Virus record (IMG/VR): IMGVR_UViG_3300025141_000043
Location: 32,771-96,770 of that record
Strand: one strand, 5' to 3'
DNA: 64,000 nucleotides
Origin: a virus
A model generated the notes under the pieces. It was given only the letters and a program-made list of their open reading frames with translations, ran no database searches and was not told where the DNA came from. Below, in pieces: positions 1 through 8,067 of this stretch. Positions within the stretch are counted from its first letter, which is position 1. Each line of letters opens with the position of its first letter. The position numbers were made by a program, and so were the translations under genes.

Positions 1-1
1 G

Positions 2-718
2 GCGAGGCCACGTCTACGATCCCCCCTCAACCCGTTCATAGCCGCACACCCACTGCCCGAGGCACACCTCGGAGCCTACGACGTCAAGCAGCCTGTAGAG
101 GAGTTGGTCAGGAAGGGGTTCGACCCCACGATCCTGACTGACTACGACGTAGGTTTCGACCGAGTCAACAAACGCATCACGTTCCCGGTGCGTGATCTGT
201 ACGGGAATCTATCTGGCATAAGTGGCAGGGCCACACTTCGTGGTCAGAAACCCAAATACAAGTTCTACGCATCCGAACTAGAGGAGGTCTATCCGGGCTA
301 CACGTTTGAGCGTCAGAGGCATCTTTGGAATGCCGATCGAATCTACCCCACCTTGTACTTTGCAGACGCGCCAGAAGAAGAAGAAATCCTTGTAGTAGAG
401 GGATTCAAAGCGTGTCTGTGGCTGCTACAATGTGGCTTCAGTAATGCGGTGGCGACATTGGGATCCTCCCTGTCGCGCACCCAGGCAGCGCTACTCCACA
501 GGATGGGCTGCCGCATAACCCTGTTCATGGACAACGACCGTCCTGGTCGTGAGAAGACTCAACACGCATTGAAGCAACTCTGGGGTGCGATCTCCGACAT
601 ACGGGAGGTTGAATACCCGTACGACGCCTTCGCGCAACCAGACGACTTCGATGAAGAAGAGCTCCAAGAACTGATCGAAAATGCCGTGCCAATCATTCCA
701 CGGCGCAGGAGAGACTAG
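2..718 (+). CDS. DnaG-type DNA primase, C-terminal part (5' end outside window)
   Basis: The frame is open from base 2, so the gene enters from the left; the first possible internal start is a TTG at 104, but conserved-looking sequence continues upstream of it. The visible part is the RNA polymerase half of a bacterial-type primase, which lays RNA primers at the fork. A Toprim domain is clear: the catalytic glutamate sits in ILVVEGFKA, followed by the acidic motif FMDNDRPGRE. The zinc-binding domain expected at the N-terminus is not in the window. The stop TAG overlaps the GTG start of the next gene by one base, so the two are probably translationally coupled. I cannot see whether a helicase domain is fused upstream. 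Family assignment is firm. Confidence 0.85.
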   Translation, partial: ARPRLRSPLNPFIAAHPLPEAHLGAYDVKQPVEELVRKGFDPTILTDYDVGFDRVNKRITFPVRDLYGNLSGISGRATLRGQKPKYKFYASELEEVYPGYTFERQRHLWNADRIYPTLYFADAPEEEEILVVEGFKACLWLLQCGFSNAVATLGSSLSRTQAALLHRMGCRITLFMDNDRPGREKTQHALKQLWGAISDIREVEYPYDAFAQPDDFDEEELQELIENAVPIIPRRRRD

Positions 719-2001
719 TGGCTACGTTCCGCTCCAGAAACAGAAGAAACGAGAGCAACCGAAACCGTCGTCGGAATCGCGGTCCCACCGCGTTCTGGTC
801 TGACGAGATCAAGATCCCCAAGAAGTCCCAGAAGGCGGATGGTGACCCCATCCTCTTCCTGGAGGCCAAGTACCCCAACCCCAAGGCCGACGGCTACCTG
901 GAAGACGACTACCCCGCGTACATCTTCCTCCAGGGCAAGGTCGTGATCCGTGACAAGGCTGGCAAGTTCAAGAGCATGCGCTCGGACTGCCTCCCCGGGT
1001 GGCGTCGCCCCTGCGACGAGTACCCCTCGGACGATCCCCGTGTGTACGACTCCCGATCCGATCGGCCGTTCACCATCTGGGATCACCTCAAGGCCCAGGG
1101 CGACCCCCGGGTCGGCAAGGCCGAGCAGTACGCTCTGAACGCCCTCGATCTCCGTATGCAGCACCTGGTCGAGAAGACCGACCGGGACGGCAGGGTGATC
1201 AAGTACAGCAAGGGTGACCGCGCTGGTGAGGCCGTGATGGAGCGCCGTGCCTGCGAGGGCAAGGGCTGCGAGCACTGCGACGATGACCTGGACCAGGTGG
1301 CGGCTCGCAAGGGCTACATGCAGCTGGGCTCGGGTCACTACGGAGAGCACGGAATCCTCGGTCTCGAGCAGACCATCGAGGACAACTGCCGATCCTGCCA
1401 GGAAGGCGAGATCACCCGAGTCGCCCTGACGTGCCCCGAGTGCGGGGAGGTCTGCGCCGACAGCCAGGTCTTCGACGCCGATGACCTGGAGGGGCTCTAC
1501 AACGAGGGCATGAACTGCCCGGAGTGCAAGGCCAAGGGGATCTTCCCCATGGAGGAGCTCGAGTGCTCCGAGTGCAAGCAGCCGGCTCGTGCCGGGCTCT
1601 CCGACGTCGTGTGGTTCCTCCGCAAGACGGGAGAGGGCAAGGACAGCAAGGTGTCCGCGTATCGGAAGAAGGAGCAGCCCTGGTGCTGGCTCAAGGACTT
1701 CGACATGTCGGGCGACGATGACTTCGTGGTCGAGGACTACGAGATCGAGGAGACGGACGACGGCAAGTTCGCCATCAAGTACGAGTTCCACAAGGACCTC
1801 CAGGACATGCTGAAGCCCTACGACTTCAACGCGGTCAAGGGGATCGGAGTCCCGAAGCTGTCGGCCGCCAAGGTCTGCGACTTCCTCGGGATGACGGTTC
1901 CGGACGGCGTTGACCCCGGTGACGACGATCCAGCCCCCTCCAGCGGTGGAGGTGGCTCTACCCGCAGCTCCTCCCGCCGTCGCGGTGGGGCTCGCAGGTA
2001 G
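718..2001 (+). CDS. Multi-zinc-cluster replication-region protein (possible ssDNA-binding protein)
   Basis: 427 residues, GTG start preceded by AGGAG. Not recognised with certainty. It begins with an Arg/Asn-rich stretch and ends with an acidic patch followed by a Ser/Gly/Arg-rich tail. The middle third holds about five Cys pairs (CEGKGCEHC, CRSC, CPECGEVC, CPEC, CSEC), which look like successive zinc ribbons or knuckles. Its place between primase and DNA polymerase, and the aromatic and basic residues in the N-terminal half, would fit a gp32-like single-strand DNA-binding protein, in which zinc is known. That is inference; a zinc-dependent fork scaffold is equally possible. A strong UUCG hairpin follows the stop codon, so this gene probably ends a transcription unit. 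Confidence 0.5.
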   Translation: MATFRSRNRRNESNRNRRRNRGPTAFWSDEIKIPKKSQKADGDPILFLEAKYPNPKADGYLEDDYPAYIFLQGKVVIRDKAGKFKSMRSDCLPGWRRPCDEYPSDDPRVYDSRSDRPFTIWDHLKAQGDPRVGKAEQYALNALDLRMQHLVEKTDRDGRVIKYSKGDRAGEAVMERRACEGKGCEHCDDDLDQVAARKGYMQLGSGHYGEHGILGLEQTIEDNCRSCQEGEITRVALTCPECGEVCADSQVFDADDLEGLYNEGMNCPECKAKGIFPMEELECSECKQPARAGLSDVVWFLRKTGEGKDSKVSAYRKKEQPWCWLKDFDMSGDDDFVVEDYEIEETDDGKFAIKYEFHKDLQDMLKPYDFNAVKGIGVPKLSAAKVCDFLGMTVPDGVDPGDDDPAPSSGGGGSTRSSSRRRGGARR

Positions 2002-2012
2002 CAACCCCTAAG

Positions 2013-2042
2013 GAGGGGAGGGGCCTTCGGGCCCCTCCCCTC
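2013..2042 (+). terminator. UUCG-capped hairpin between zinc protein and polymerase
   Basis: A 13-bp perfect stem (arms 2013-2025 and 2030-2042, core GGGGAGGGGCC against its complement) is closed by a TTCG tetraloop. There is no U-tract, because the polymerase ribosome binding site (GGAGG, 2043-2047) begins right at the foot of the stem. It could act as a partial terminator, an mRNA stabiliser or a boundary that lowers polymerase expression. The same stem core occurs at 52470-52501. Confidence 0.7.
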
Positions 2043-2051
2043 GGAGGCGTA

Positions 2052-4079
2052 ATGCTTAGACCTGTAGCCGAGTTCATCGACTCGGAGAAGAAAGCCAAAG
2101 ACGTCCTGCGCTACGTGATGAAGCACACGGACGTGGGCGTGGACACGGAGACCACCGGTCTCAACATCTCCCGGGACTACGTTCTGTTCTGGGGACTGGC
2201 GACTGAAGATCGCCGCTTCTGTATCACCGACGACGTGCTCCCGATCTTCGAGCCCTTCTTCGTAGACAAGAAGATCGACAAGCACTTCACCAACGCCAAG
2301 TACGACCTGCACATCCTGGCGAACTCTGGCATCCCAACTGTCAACGGCCACATCATCTGCACTCGTACCCTGGACTGGCTCCTGGACGAGAACCGCAGAG
2401 GCATGCACGGCCTCAAGGAGTGTGTCTGGGATCACCTAGGTGACCGGATGCTCAAGTTCGACGAGGTCTTCGGCAAGAAGATGTCCGCCGAGAAGCAGCC
2501 TCGCTTCCTCCTGGACGTGTTGAACGACGTAGACGGAGGCGGACGAGAGAAGGCAGTAGAGTACGCCTCCAGAGATCCGTGGGAGTCCCTACGACTGTCC
2601 CTGTACCTCCAGGAGGCGCTGGATGAGGTTCCTATGGGTGAGGAGGGCAGCTACACGCTGCTCGACCACTTCTGGGACGTGGAGGAGCCGTTTACCAGAG
2701 TCCTGTACCGCATGGAGCGGAGGGGAGTCATGGTGGACACCGGCTACCTGGATGAAATCTCCCCCGGCATCGCTAAGAGGGTCGAGGAGATCGAACGATC
2801 CTTCAACGCCGCCGCTGGGAAGCCCGTCAACATCCGCAGCTCCAAGCAGCTTGCAGCCCTCTTCTTCGACGAGCTCGGCGTGCGTCCCACCAAGTGGGGC
2901 AAGCCCAGCAAGGTGACGGGCCTGAAGAACCCGTCCTGTGACAAGGAGGTAGTGGAGGCCTGGCGGGGAGGAGACATCGCCTTCTGGGACGGGGATGAGG
3001 ACGTACCTCCAGAGGACTGTGAGGAAGAGCGGGAGATGGTGCAGGAGCTCGCACAGTCGTTGGGGGATCATCGCAAGCTGGCGAAGTTCCTCAGCACCTA
3101 CGTCTATGGGCTGGCGAAGTGGACTGACTCGAACTTCAGAGTCCATCCGACCTTGAACCAGAGTGTGACCGTCACTGGTCGCTTGTCCTGCGGCGATCCC
3201 AACCTGCAGAACATCCCCCGGAAGGAGAACGACGTGTTCAAAATCCGGGATGCCTTCATCGCTGACGGGGGGAACATCCTCTACGTGGCGGACTATGCCC
3301 AGCTCGAGATGCGCCTCATGGCTCACTTCAGCAGGGACGCCAACATGATCAAGTCCATCCTGGACGGCACGGACCTTCACGGGTTCACGGTGTCCGAGAT
3401 GAACATGGGCTTCTCCTATGCGGACGTGGTCTCGGCAAAGAAGGTGAAGGACTCTGGGGGCAAGTTGACTCCTCACCAGGCAGACGCTCTCCGAACTCGT
3501 AGTGCGGCCAAGGCCGTTGGCTTCGGCTTGATCTACGGGATCGGTGAGGTGAAGCTGGGGATGCAGCTGGGTCTGCCGATCATCATGCGGCAGGGACGTA
3601 ACGGAAAACTGCGTCCCAGCTGCCCTGAGGCGGCGAAGATCACGAAAGCGTACTTCGGAGTGTTCCCAGGTGTGCAGGACTTCATCAAGGACACGCACAG
3701 GGCGTGTAGAGACATGGAGTACGTGCAGACCTACTTGGGGCGCTACCGTCGGCTGCCGACGATCAACTCGGGTAACAGGATGCTGGCCTCTCAGGCTCGG
3801 CGACAGAGTGTGAACTCGATCATTCAGGGATCGGCCGCTGATGTGGCCCGACTTGCGATGATCAAGTGTGAGTTTGATCCCGACCTCGAAGCTGCCGGAG
3901 TAAGGCAGCTGCTGCAGGTCCATGACGAGCTCATCTTCGAGATGCCAGATCACAAGGACATCCGCAGGGATGTTCAGGAGAGAATCCAGGGGCACATGGA
4001 GCACCCCTTTGAAGAGCCTCTACTAGTTCCACTCCCTGCAGACGGTGCGTTTGCTGTGGCGTGGGGAAATGCACATTAG
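2052..4079 (+). CDS. Family A DNA polymerase with 3'-5' exonuclease
   Basis: 675 residues, ATG preceded by GGAGG. This is the replicative DNA polymerase. The proofreading domain shows Exo I (DTETTGL, residues 31-37), Exo II (NAKYD, 81-85) and Exo III (YASRD, 171-175). The polymerase domain shows motif A (VADYAQLEMR, catalytic Asp 414), motif B (R483, K487, F491, Y495 in RSAAKAVGFGLIYG) and motif C (QVHDE, Asp 625). Phe at position 491, where T7 polymerase has Tyr, predicts discrimination against dideoxynucleotides. There is no 5'-3' exonuclease domain, as is usual for phage enzymes. A short insert rich in Lys and Gly lies between motifs A and B. It is the third gene of the replication block, downstream of the primase. 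Confidence 0.95.
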   Translation: MLRPVAEFIDSEKKAKDVLRYVMKHTDVGVDTETTGLNISRDYVLFWGLATEDRRFCITDDVLPIFEPFFVDKKIDKHFTNAKYDLHILANSGIPTVNGHIICTRTLDWLLDENRRGMHGLKECVWDHLGDRMLKFDEVFGKKMSAEKQPRFLLDVLNDVDGGGREKAVEYASRDPWESLRLSLYLQEALDEVPMGEEGSYTLLDHFWDVEEPFTRVLYRMERRGVMVDTGYLDEISPGIAKRVEEIERSFNAAAGKPVNIRSSKQLAALFFDELGVRPTKWGKPSKVTGLKNPSCDKEVVEAWRGGDIAFWDGDEDVPPEDCEEEREMVQELAQSLGDHRKLAKFLSTYVYGLAKWTDSNFRVHPTLNQSVTVTGRLSCGDPNLQNIPRKENDVFKIRDAFIADGGNILYVADYAQLEMRLMAHFSRDANMIKSILDGTDLHGFTVSEMNMGFSYADVVSAKKVKDSGGKLTPHQADALRTRSAAKAVGFGLIYGIGEVKLGMQLGLPIIMRQGRNGKLRPSCPEAAKITKAYFGVFPGVQDFIKDTHRACRDMEYVQTYLGRYRRLPTINSGNRMLASQARRQSVNSIIQGSAADVARLAMIKCEFDPDLEAAGVRQLLQVHDELIFEMPDHKDIRRDVQERIQGHMEHPFEEPLLVPLPADGAFAVAWGNAH

Positions 4080-4081
4080 TC

Positions 4082-4103
4082 TATTTCCCCCATGGGGGAA
4101 ATA
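4082..4103 (+). terminator. Perfect 22-nt palindrome after the polymerase gene
   Basis: Starts two bases after the polymerase stop codon. Arms TATTTCCCCC and GGGGGAAATA form a perfect inverted repeat centred on AT. As RNA it would form a 9-bp stem with a CATG loop. As DNA it is a symmetric site that a dimeric regulator could bind. No T-tract follows; the next gene starts 20 bases later with its own GGAG. Terminator and operator are both possible. Confidence 0.5.
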
Positions 4104-4122
4104 AGGTGACGGAGCCGTACCC

Positions 4123-4632
4123 ATGGACGACCTAAAGACAGATAAGCAGGTGGTGGCTCTCATCGACGAGATCAAGCACCGCCTCAAGGCAGGACAGCCT
4201 TACTCCCTACTGCGATCAGACTTCTGCATCGCCTTGAACCAGCTCATCGAGAAGCATGGACTGGACTGGGATCCCCACAGCTACGCCCGCCTACCAGAGA
4301 AGCCTCTCATCAAGTGGCAGTCCTGGGAGTACGTAGGGATCGAGGTATTCCTGTGGGTCGATGACCTGCCTGAACACGTCAACCCTCTCACGGACCTGCC
4401 GACCATCAAGGAGAGGGACGGCATCAAGGAGGGGGATCTGCTCATCGTGGGTAGCGTTTTCGGCTGGACAAAGGCTCGAGCAGGAGCGTTGTTGGCTGAC
4501 GGGAGCATCAACGCCAAGAGCACCGCAGGATCCATGTTGTGCTTCCTGGAGTTCGCCAAGGACGACAGGAAGTGCTGGATCTGTAGCGGTTCAGGCAACC
4601 TGGCCGCTATCGAGAAGCTGGAGCTGAAGTGA
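4123..4632 (+). CDS. Unknown protein in replication operon
   Basis: 169 residues, ATG preceded by GGAG at a spacing of eight. Not recognised. The N-terminal third is helical and charged; the C-terminal half is beta-like, with a CWICSGSG segment near the end that holds two cysteines (C-x2-C) as in a half zinc knuckle. Its stop overlaps the GTG start of the next gene, so it is co-translated with the zinc-ribbon protein downstream. Nothing allows a function to be named. Confidence 0.7.
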   Translation: MDDLKTDKQVVALIDEIKHRLKAGQPYSLLRSDFCIALNQLIEKHGLDWDPHSYARLPEKPLIKWQSWEYVGIEVFLWVDDLPEHVNPLTDLPTIKERDGIKEGDLLIVGSVFGWTKARAGALLADGSINAKSTAGSMLCFLEFAKDDRKCWICSGSGNLAAIEKLELK

Positions 4633-4982
4633 GTGATCTAGGACAATGCCCTAACGGGTGCGGCGAACTCGTTGCTAATGAGAGGCGGGCGTACTGCATC
4701 GAATGCGGAGCTACGCCAGGCTTCATTGTTGGTGACCGCAAGCTGGTCACAGGGCACTGGGTCGAGAAGACCCAGTCGATGAAGGACTGGTTCGGGCTAG
4801 AGGAGGAGCACTTCTTCAAGCCCGAGGACGTCAAGAAGATGTGGGCCGACTGCGATGACATCGTTAGGAAGGCTGGAGTCGCTCACGGTGAGCGCTTTGA
4901 CGTCCCCTACACCGTCTTGGACTCTGCGGAGTACGAGATGGTGGAGTCTGAGCTAGCGGAGACCGACGATGACGAGAAGTGA
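4629..4982 (+). CDS. Small zinc-ribbon protein
   Basis: 117 residues, GTG start overlapping the previous stop (GTGA) with GGAG upstream. The first 30 residues form a zinc ribbon: CPNGCGEL, then CIECGATPG. The rest is acidic and ends in a run of Asp and Glu. The 14-base overlap with the HU-like gene suggests coupled translation. Zinc ribbons of this kind usually mediate protein-protein or nucleic acid contacts in replication and transcription. The specific role is unknown. Confidence 0.75.
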   Translation: MSDLGQCPNGCGELVANERRAYCIECGATPGFIVGDRKLVTGHWVEKTQSMKDWFGLEEEHFFKPEDVKKMWADCDDIVRKAGVAHGERFDVPYTVLDSAEYEMVESELAETDDDEK

Positions 4983-5280
4983 GCTGATCGAGAGGGTTCT
5001 TGTTCGACTAGGCGAGGACCCTCTCTGGAAGGAGAAAGTTCCTGGGAAAGCGTCTGGAAGACAGGTGATTTCCCAGGTACTCAAGGGTACAATCGCTGAG
5101 CTGGTTGACGCCGTTGAGGACAAGATCGACGTCCAGGTTCACGGCCTCGGGACCTTCCTGGTCTCGAAGCAGAAGGTCCAGGGCTACGACTTCCGCAACG
5201 GCAAGCAGTTGCCTGTCGAGAAGAGGTACGTGCTTCGGTTCCGGCCCGGCAAAGCACTCATCGCAGCCTTGGAGAAGTGA
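4969..5280 (+). CDS. HU/IHF-family DNA-bending protein
   Basis: 103 residues. The family pattern is visible: MTRSELIERV at the N-terminus, the turn VHGLGTF in the middle (HU has VGFGTF), and the C-terminal FRPGKALIAAL, which matches the FKPGKAL end of HU. The DNA-embracing arm lies between. Dimeric HU-like proteins bend and compact DNA; in phages they assist replication initiation or genome organisation. The arm lacks the Arg-Asn-Pro tip of cellular HU (it has DFRNGK instead), so binding preference may differ. It overlaps its neighbours on both sides. Confidence 0.85.
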   Translation: MTRSELIERVLVRLGEDPLWKEKVPGKASGRQVISQVLKGTIAELVDAVEDKIDVQVHGLGTFLVSKQKVQGYDFRNGKQLPVEKRYVLRFRPGKALIAALEK

Positions 5281-5459
5281 TGGACAAGTACGCAGTAGAG
5301 ATCGAACCCGGCATCGAGAAGACCGCCCAGCGCGGGAACGTCAAGCACTGCCAGAAGTGCGGCAAGAAGCTCTCCCAGAGCTCCAATGTGCCGCACTGTG
5401 CCGACTGCGGAACTCAGCCCTTCGAGCGGCATAAGACTCCCGATACCAAGCGGCGTTAG
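5280..5459 (+). CDS. 59-residue zinc-ribbon protein
   Basis: The ATG at 5280 shares its A with the HU-like stop (TGATG) and has GGAG at a spacing of five; an in-frame GTG one codon earlier is less likely. Two pairs, CQKCGKK and CADCGTQ, form a compact zinc ribbon. The tail is basic (HKTPDTKRR). It is too small to be an enzyme and is probably an accessory or adaptor protein. It sits just before the recombinase gene. A weak hairpin (CGCAA/TTGCG, 5461-5478) follows the stop. Confidence 0.75.
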   Translation: MDKYAVEIEPGIEKTAQRGNVKHCQKCGKKLSQSSNVPHCADCGTQPFERHKTPDTKRR

Positions 5460-5512
5460 CCGCAACTAATCAATTGCGTTTACAGGCGCTCAATGAGCGT
5501 CAGGGGATACCT

Positions 5513-6751
5513 ATGGCTAAAAGAAAGACTGCTGCCCGGAAGGAAGGGCCGAAGCTGTCCCGCAGGGACAGGATCCAGGAGCTGAAGGCGAGGATCAACA
5601 AGAACTACGGCGGCAAGGGCGTGATGATGTCTGGGGACGAGTACGAGGCACCGTTCCTGGTGCTACGTCGTCCCTCCGGAATCGTAGAGCTCGACATCGC
5701 TTGCGGTGGTGGCCTGCCTGCAGGTGGTCTGAGCGAGCTCATCGGCAAGACCTCCTCCGGGAAGACGACGCTGATGAACCAGTACTTCCGTCGTCAGCAA
5801 CAGCTGCGAGGGGATGACGCCACGCTCGCAATCGCCATGACCGAGCACAAGTTCGACAAGGGACACGCGAAGTTCAACTGCGGCGTGGTTCTGCCTATCC
5901 ACAAGCGAGAGATCGCTGCCTTCGAGAAGACCCATCGCCGCATCCTCGACGACGCCGAGAGGCTCAAGATGTCGGAGACGTTGGGGGTCTTCGAGGAGAT
6001 CGGATCGGACATCGTTGACACGCTGTACGAGATCATTCTCGACTGCGTGGAGGACAAGACGTTCGACATCATCGGGATCGACTCTTGGGGTGCCGTGCTC
6101 ACGAAGGTGGCCCAAGAGGCAGAGATGGACGCTCGCATCCCTGGTGGTGCGGCTCTCATCAACACCATGTTCGTCAACAAGATCGCCGGCCTGTTCGCTG
6201 TTCCTCGAGGGGGAGAGATGAACTACACCAGTGTCCTGGGCGTCAACCAGTACCGGGAGAAGATCGGCGGCAAGAACATGCGGGCCGGTGACATGACCAA
6301 CATGAGCGTGCAGGGGGGCAACGCCCTCAAGCACCTCAAGCTCCTGTCGATCTACCTGGACTCCTCTGCCTACTGGAAGGAGGTCCAGGGGAAGAACAAG
6401 AGGATCGGCAAGAAGGTCAAGTGGACGATCTACAAGGGCAAAGCAGGGTGCCATGACGGTGCCTCCGGTGAGTTCAACCTGATCTACGGCAAGGGTCTGG
6501 ACATTGCCGGAGCCAACATGATGTCGGCTCTCAAGCGAGGGATCATTCGTCAGAGGGGGGCCTGGCTGACCATCGTCGACTCGTCAGACGAGACGGAGAT
6601 CCTCAAGGCCAACGGCAAGGTCAAGATGACTGAGGCCCTGGAGAACGACCCCGAGGTCCACGAGTGGCTTGTGGACGAGGTGGTCAGGTACGCCATCAAA
6701 GAAGAGGGGGCGATCGTCAACACCAACTACCTGCCCCCGGAAGATGACTGA
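5513..6751 (+). CDS. RecA/UvsX-like recombinase
   Basis: 412 residues from the ATG at 5513, which has AGGGG upstream; an earlier in-frame TTG at 5474 is less likely. RecA-fold ATPase: Walker A GKTSSGKTT (residues 78-86), Walker B FDIIGIDSWG (Asp 190), then the conserved NQYREK segment in the position of loop L1/motif 3. A basic N-terminal extension of about 25 residues precedes the core. The protein should form filaments on single-stranded DNA and drive strand exchange in recombination-dependent replication and repair. It lies next to nuclease and resolvase genes, which supports that role. It is longer than cellular RecA (about 350 residues), mostly through insertions before Walker B. The last eight bases overlap the next gene. 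Confidence 0.9.
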   Translation: MAKRKTAARKEGPKLSRRDRIQELKARINKNYGGKGVMMSGDEYEAPFLVLRRPSGIVELDIACGGGLPAGGLSELIGKTSSGKTTLMNQYFRRQQQLRGDDATLAIAMTEHKFDKGHAKFNCGVVLPIHKREIAAFEKTHRRILDDAERLKMSETLGVFEEIGSDIVDTLYEIILDCVEDKTFDIIGIDSWGAVLTKVAQEAEMDARIPGGAALINTMFVNKIAGLFAVPRGGEMNYTSVLGVNQYREKIGGKNMRAGDMTNMSVQGGNALKHLKLLSIYLDSSAYWKEVQGKNKRIGKKVKWTIYKGKAGCHDGASGEFNLIYGKGLDIAGANMMSALKRGIIRQRGAWLTIVDSSDETEILKANGKVKMTEALENDPEVHEWLVDEVVRYAIKEEGAIVNTNYLPPEDD

Positions 6752-7247
6752 GTTCAAGCCGTGTCCTAGCTGTGGGGCAGAAGGCTCCTTCTCGCAGTAC
6801 ATGAGGAGGTACCTCTTCCAGTGCTCCGAGTGCTTCGGAGTCTTCAAGCAGAGCGTCCTCGAGAAGCCGAAGAAGCGCACCCGTGCCAGCCACAAGGCAA
6901 AGGCACAGGTGCGTAGGAGTCGGAAGAACGAGAACAAACGAGCTCGCAGCATCGGAGGGAAGGTGACTCCTGGATCAGGAAACCGGGAGCTGCCTTCCCT
7001 CAAGGGCGACGTCGTCGTGGAAAACGTCCTCCGTGAGGAGGATAAGGAAACCGAGGCCAAGAGCTTCGTACTGAAGGCTTCTGAGCTGGAGAAGATCCAG
7101 ATAGAGGCTCGAGCTAACGGAGAACTCATGGCCTTCCGAGTCACTTTCCTGGGTGGCCGGAAACCGAAGTCCTACGTCCTGGTCACGGAGGACGTATTCG
7201 ACACCTTCATAGACCTGTGGAGAGCAGATGCAGATCAAGACGATTGA
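6744..7247 (+). CDS. Zinc-ribbon PD-(D/E)XK nuclease, Holliday-junction-resolvase-like
   Basis: 167 residues from the ATG at 6744, which overlaps the recombinase stop. Residues 7-30 form a zinc ribbon (CPSCG then CSEC). A basic linker follows. The C-terminal half resembles archaeal Hjc and related phage resolvases: a GSGN element, then LKGDVV with the metal-binding Asp, then TEAKSF with the E-x-K pair, then an amphipathic helix (LEKIQIEAR) and a beta strand ending in VLVTEDVF. Expected activity is metal-dependent cleavage of branched DNA. The order recombinase, resolvase, nuclease supports a recombination module. The catalytic set is read by eye only, so the subfamily is tentative. Confidence 0.65.
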   Translation: MTEFKPCPSCGAEGSFSQYMRRYLFQCSECFGVFKQSVLEKPKKRTRASHKAKAQVRRSRKNENKRARSIGGKVTPGSGNRELPSLKGDVVVENVLREEDKETEAKSFVLKASELEKIQIEARANGELMAFRVTFLGGRKPKSYVLVTEDVFDTFIDLWRADADQDD

Positions 7248-8067
7248 AGACGGGCTACGGCTCGGCAAGGAGAAGCTAGTAGCGCTGGGCAAGACCGTCT
7301 CCTTTCGAGCGGACCTGCTCGACTGGATCGAAGAGAACATGAACCGAGTGAGCTCCGACCGAGAGGTGAAGGAGCTCGAATGTGGGACGTGCGAGGGATC
7401 AGGAGTCCTGATATCGCGACCTCGCTCACGAGGAAGACTTCACCCCTCTTCGTTCAAGCCGGATGCCTGCTTGCAGAAGCACTGGTACGACTTGATCGAC
7501 GACGGGGACGAGGTAGAGGAGCGGGGGAACTTCGAGGCCGAGACCCTGATGATCTTCCAGACGGGGCACTGGGTCCATGATGGACTGCAAGGCTTCGCTG
7601 CCAAGATGTATGGGGACACGTTCGAGGCAGAGGTGCCTGCCCGCATCGACGACTACTTCATCAGCGGATCTGCTGACGGAGAGCGAACCGTTCCTCAGCT
7701 GCGGTACGGCTTCGAGTTCAAGACGATCAAGGAGCAGCGGTTCAACGAGCTCACAGGTGTGAAGGAAGATCACATCTGGCAGGGCACCGTGTACATGAAG
7801 GCGCTGGATCTCCCGGTGATGCTCTTCATCTACTTCAACAAGAACAACTCGCACCTCTTGGAGTTCGTGTCCCCCTTCAATCCTGCCGTATGGGAGGAGA
7901 TCGAAGAGACCCTTATCACCCCCGTCCTGGAGGCGGGGAATGACGGTCCTGGGGCAGTGACTCCTCGCGGTCGTGAGGTCACCAAGTGGACCTGCAGGGA
8001 CTGCGGATACAACCACGGTTGCCCGCTCTCCAAGTTCAAGCCAGGCCGCAGGAGGCGTAAGCGATGA
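7228..8067 (+). CDS. Cas4/AddB-like PD-(D/E)XK nuclease with Fe-S cysteines
   Basis: 279 residues, ATG with GGAG upstream. One cysteine before the nuclease core (C81, in ACLQKHWYD) and three after it (C256, C259, C265) match the split four-cysteine Fe-S cluster of Cas4 and AddB nucleases. Between them are Asp 150 (GSAD), Glu 163 and Lys 165 (FEFKTIK) and Gln 185 (WQGTVYM), the expected metal and motif IV residues. A pair of histidines (GHWVHDGL) lies upstream of the core. The enzyme is expected to resect or cut DNA ends, feeding the RecA-like filament. No cas1 or CRISPR array is nearby, so a role in spacer acquisition is not suggested. It overlaps both neighbours. Confidence 0.85.
   Translation: MQIKTIEDGLRLGKEKLVALGKTVSFRADLLDWIEENMNRVSSDREVKELECGTCEGSGVLISRPRSRGRLHPSSFKPDACLQKHWYDLIDDGDEVEERGNFEAETLMIFQTGHWVHDGLQGFAAKMYGDTFEAEVPARIDDYFISGSADGERTVPQLRYGFEFKTIKEQRFNELTGVKEDHIWQGTVYMKALDLPVMLFIYFNKNNSHLLEFVSPFNPAVWEEIEETLITPVLEAGNDGPGAVTPRGREVTKWTCRDCGYNHGCPLSKFKPGRRRRKR

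Noticed and set aside
715-2004. Minus-strand open frame of 429 codons
   Set aside because: Exact antisense of the multi-zinc gene, Leu/Val/Gly-biased product, no ribosome site; an effect of third-position GC bias.
2589-4004. Minus-strand open frame of 471 codons
   Set aside because: Antisense of the polymerase gene, whose motifs are unmistakable; biased composition.
7228-8067. Part of a CRISPR-Cas system
   Set aside because: The Cas4-like protein stands among phage recombination genes; no cas1, cas2, effector or repeat array is seen anywhere in the window.
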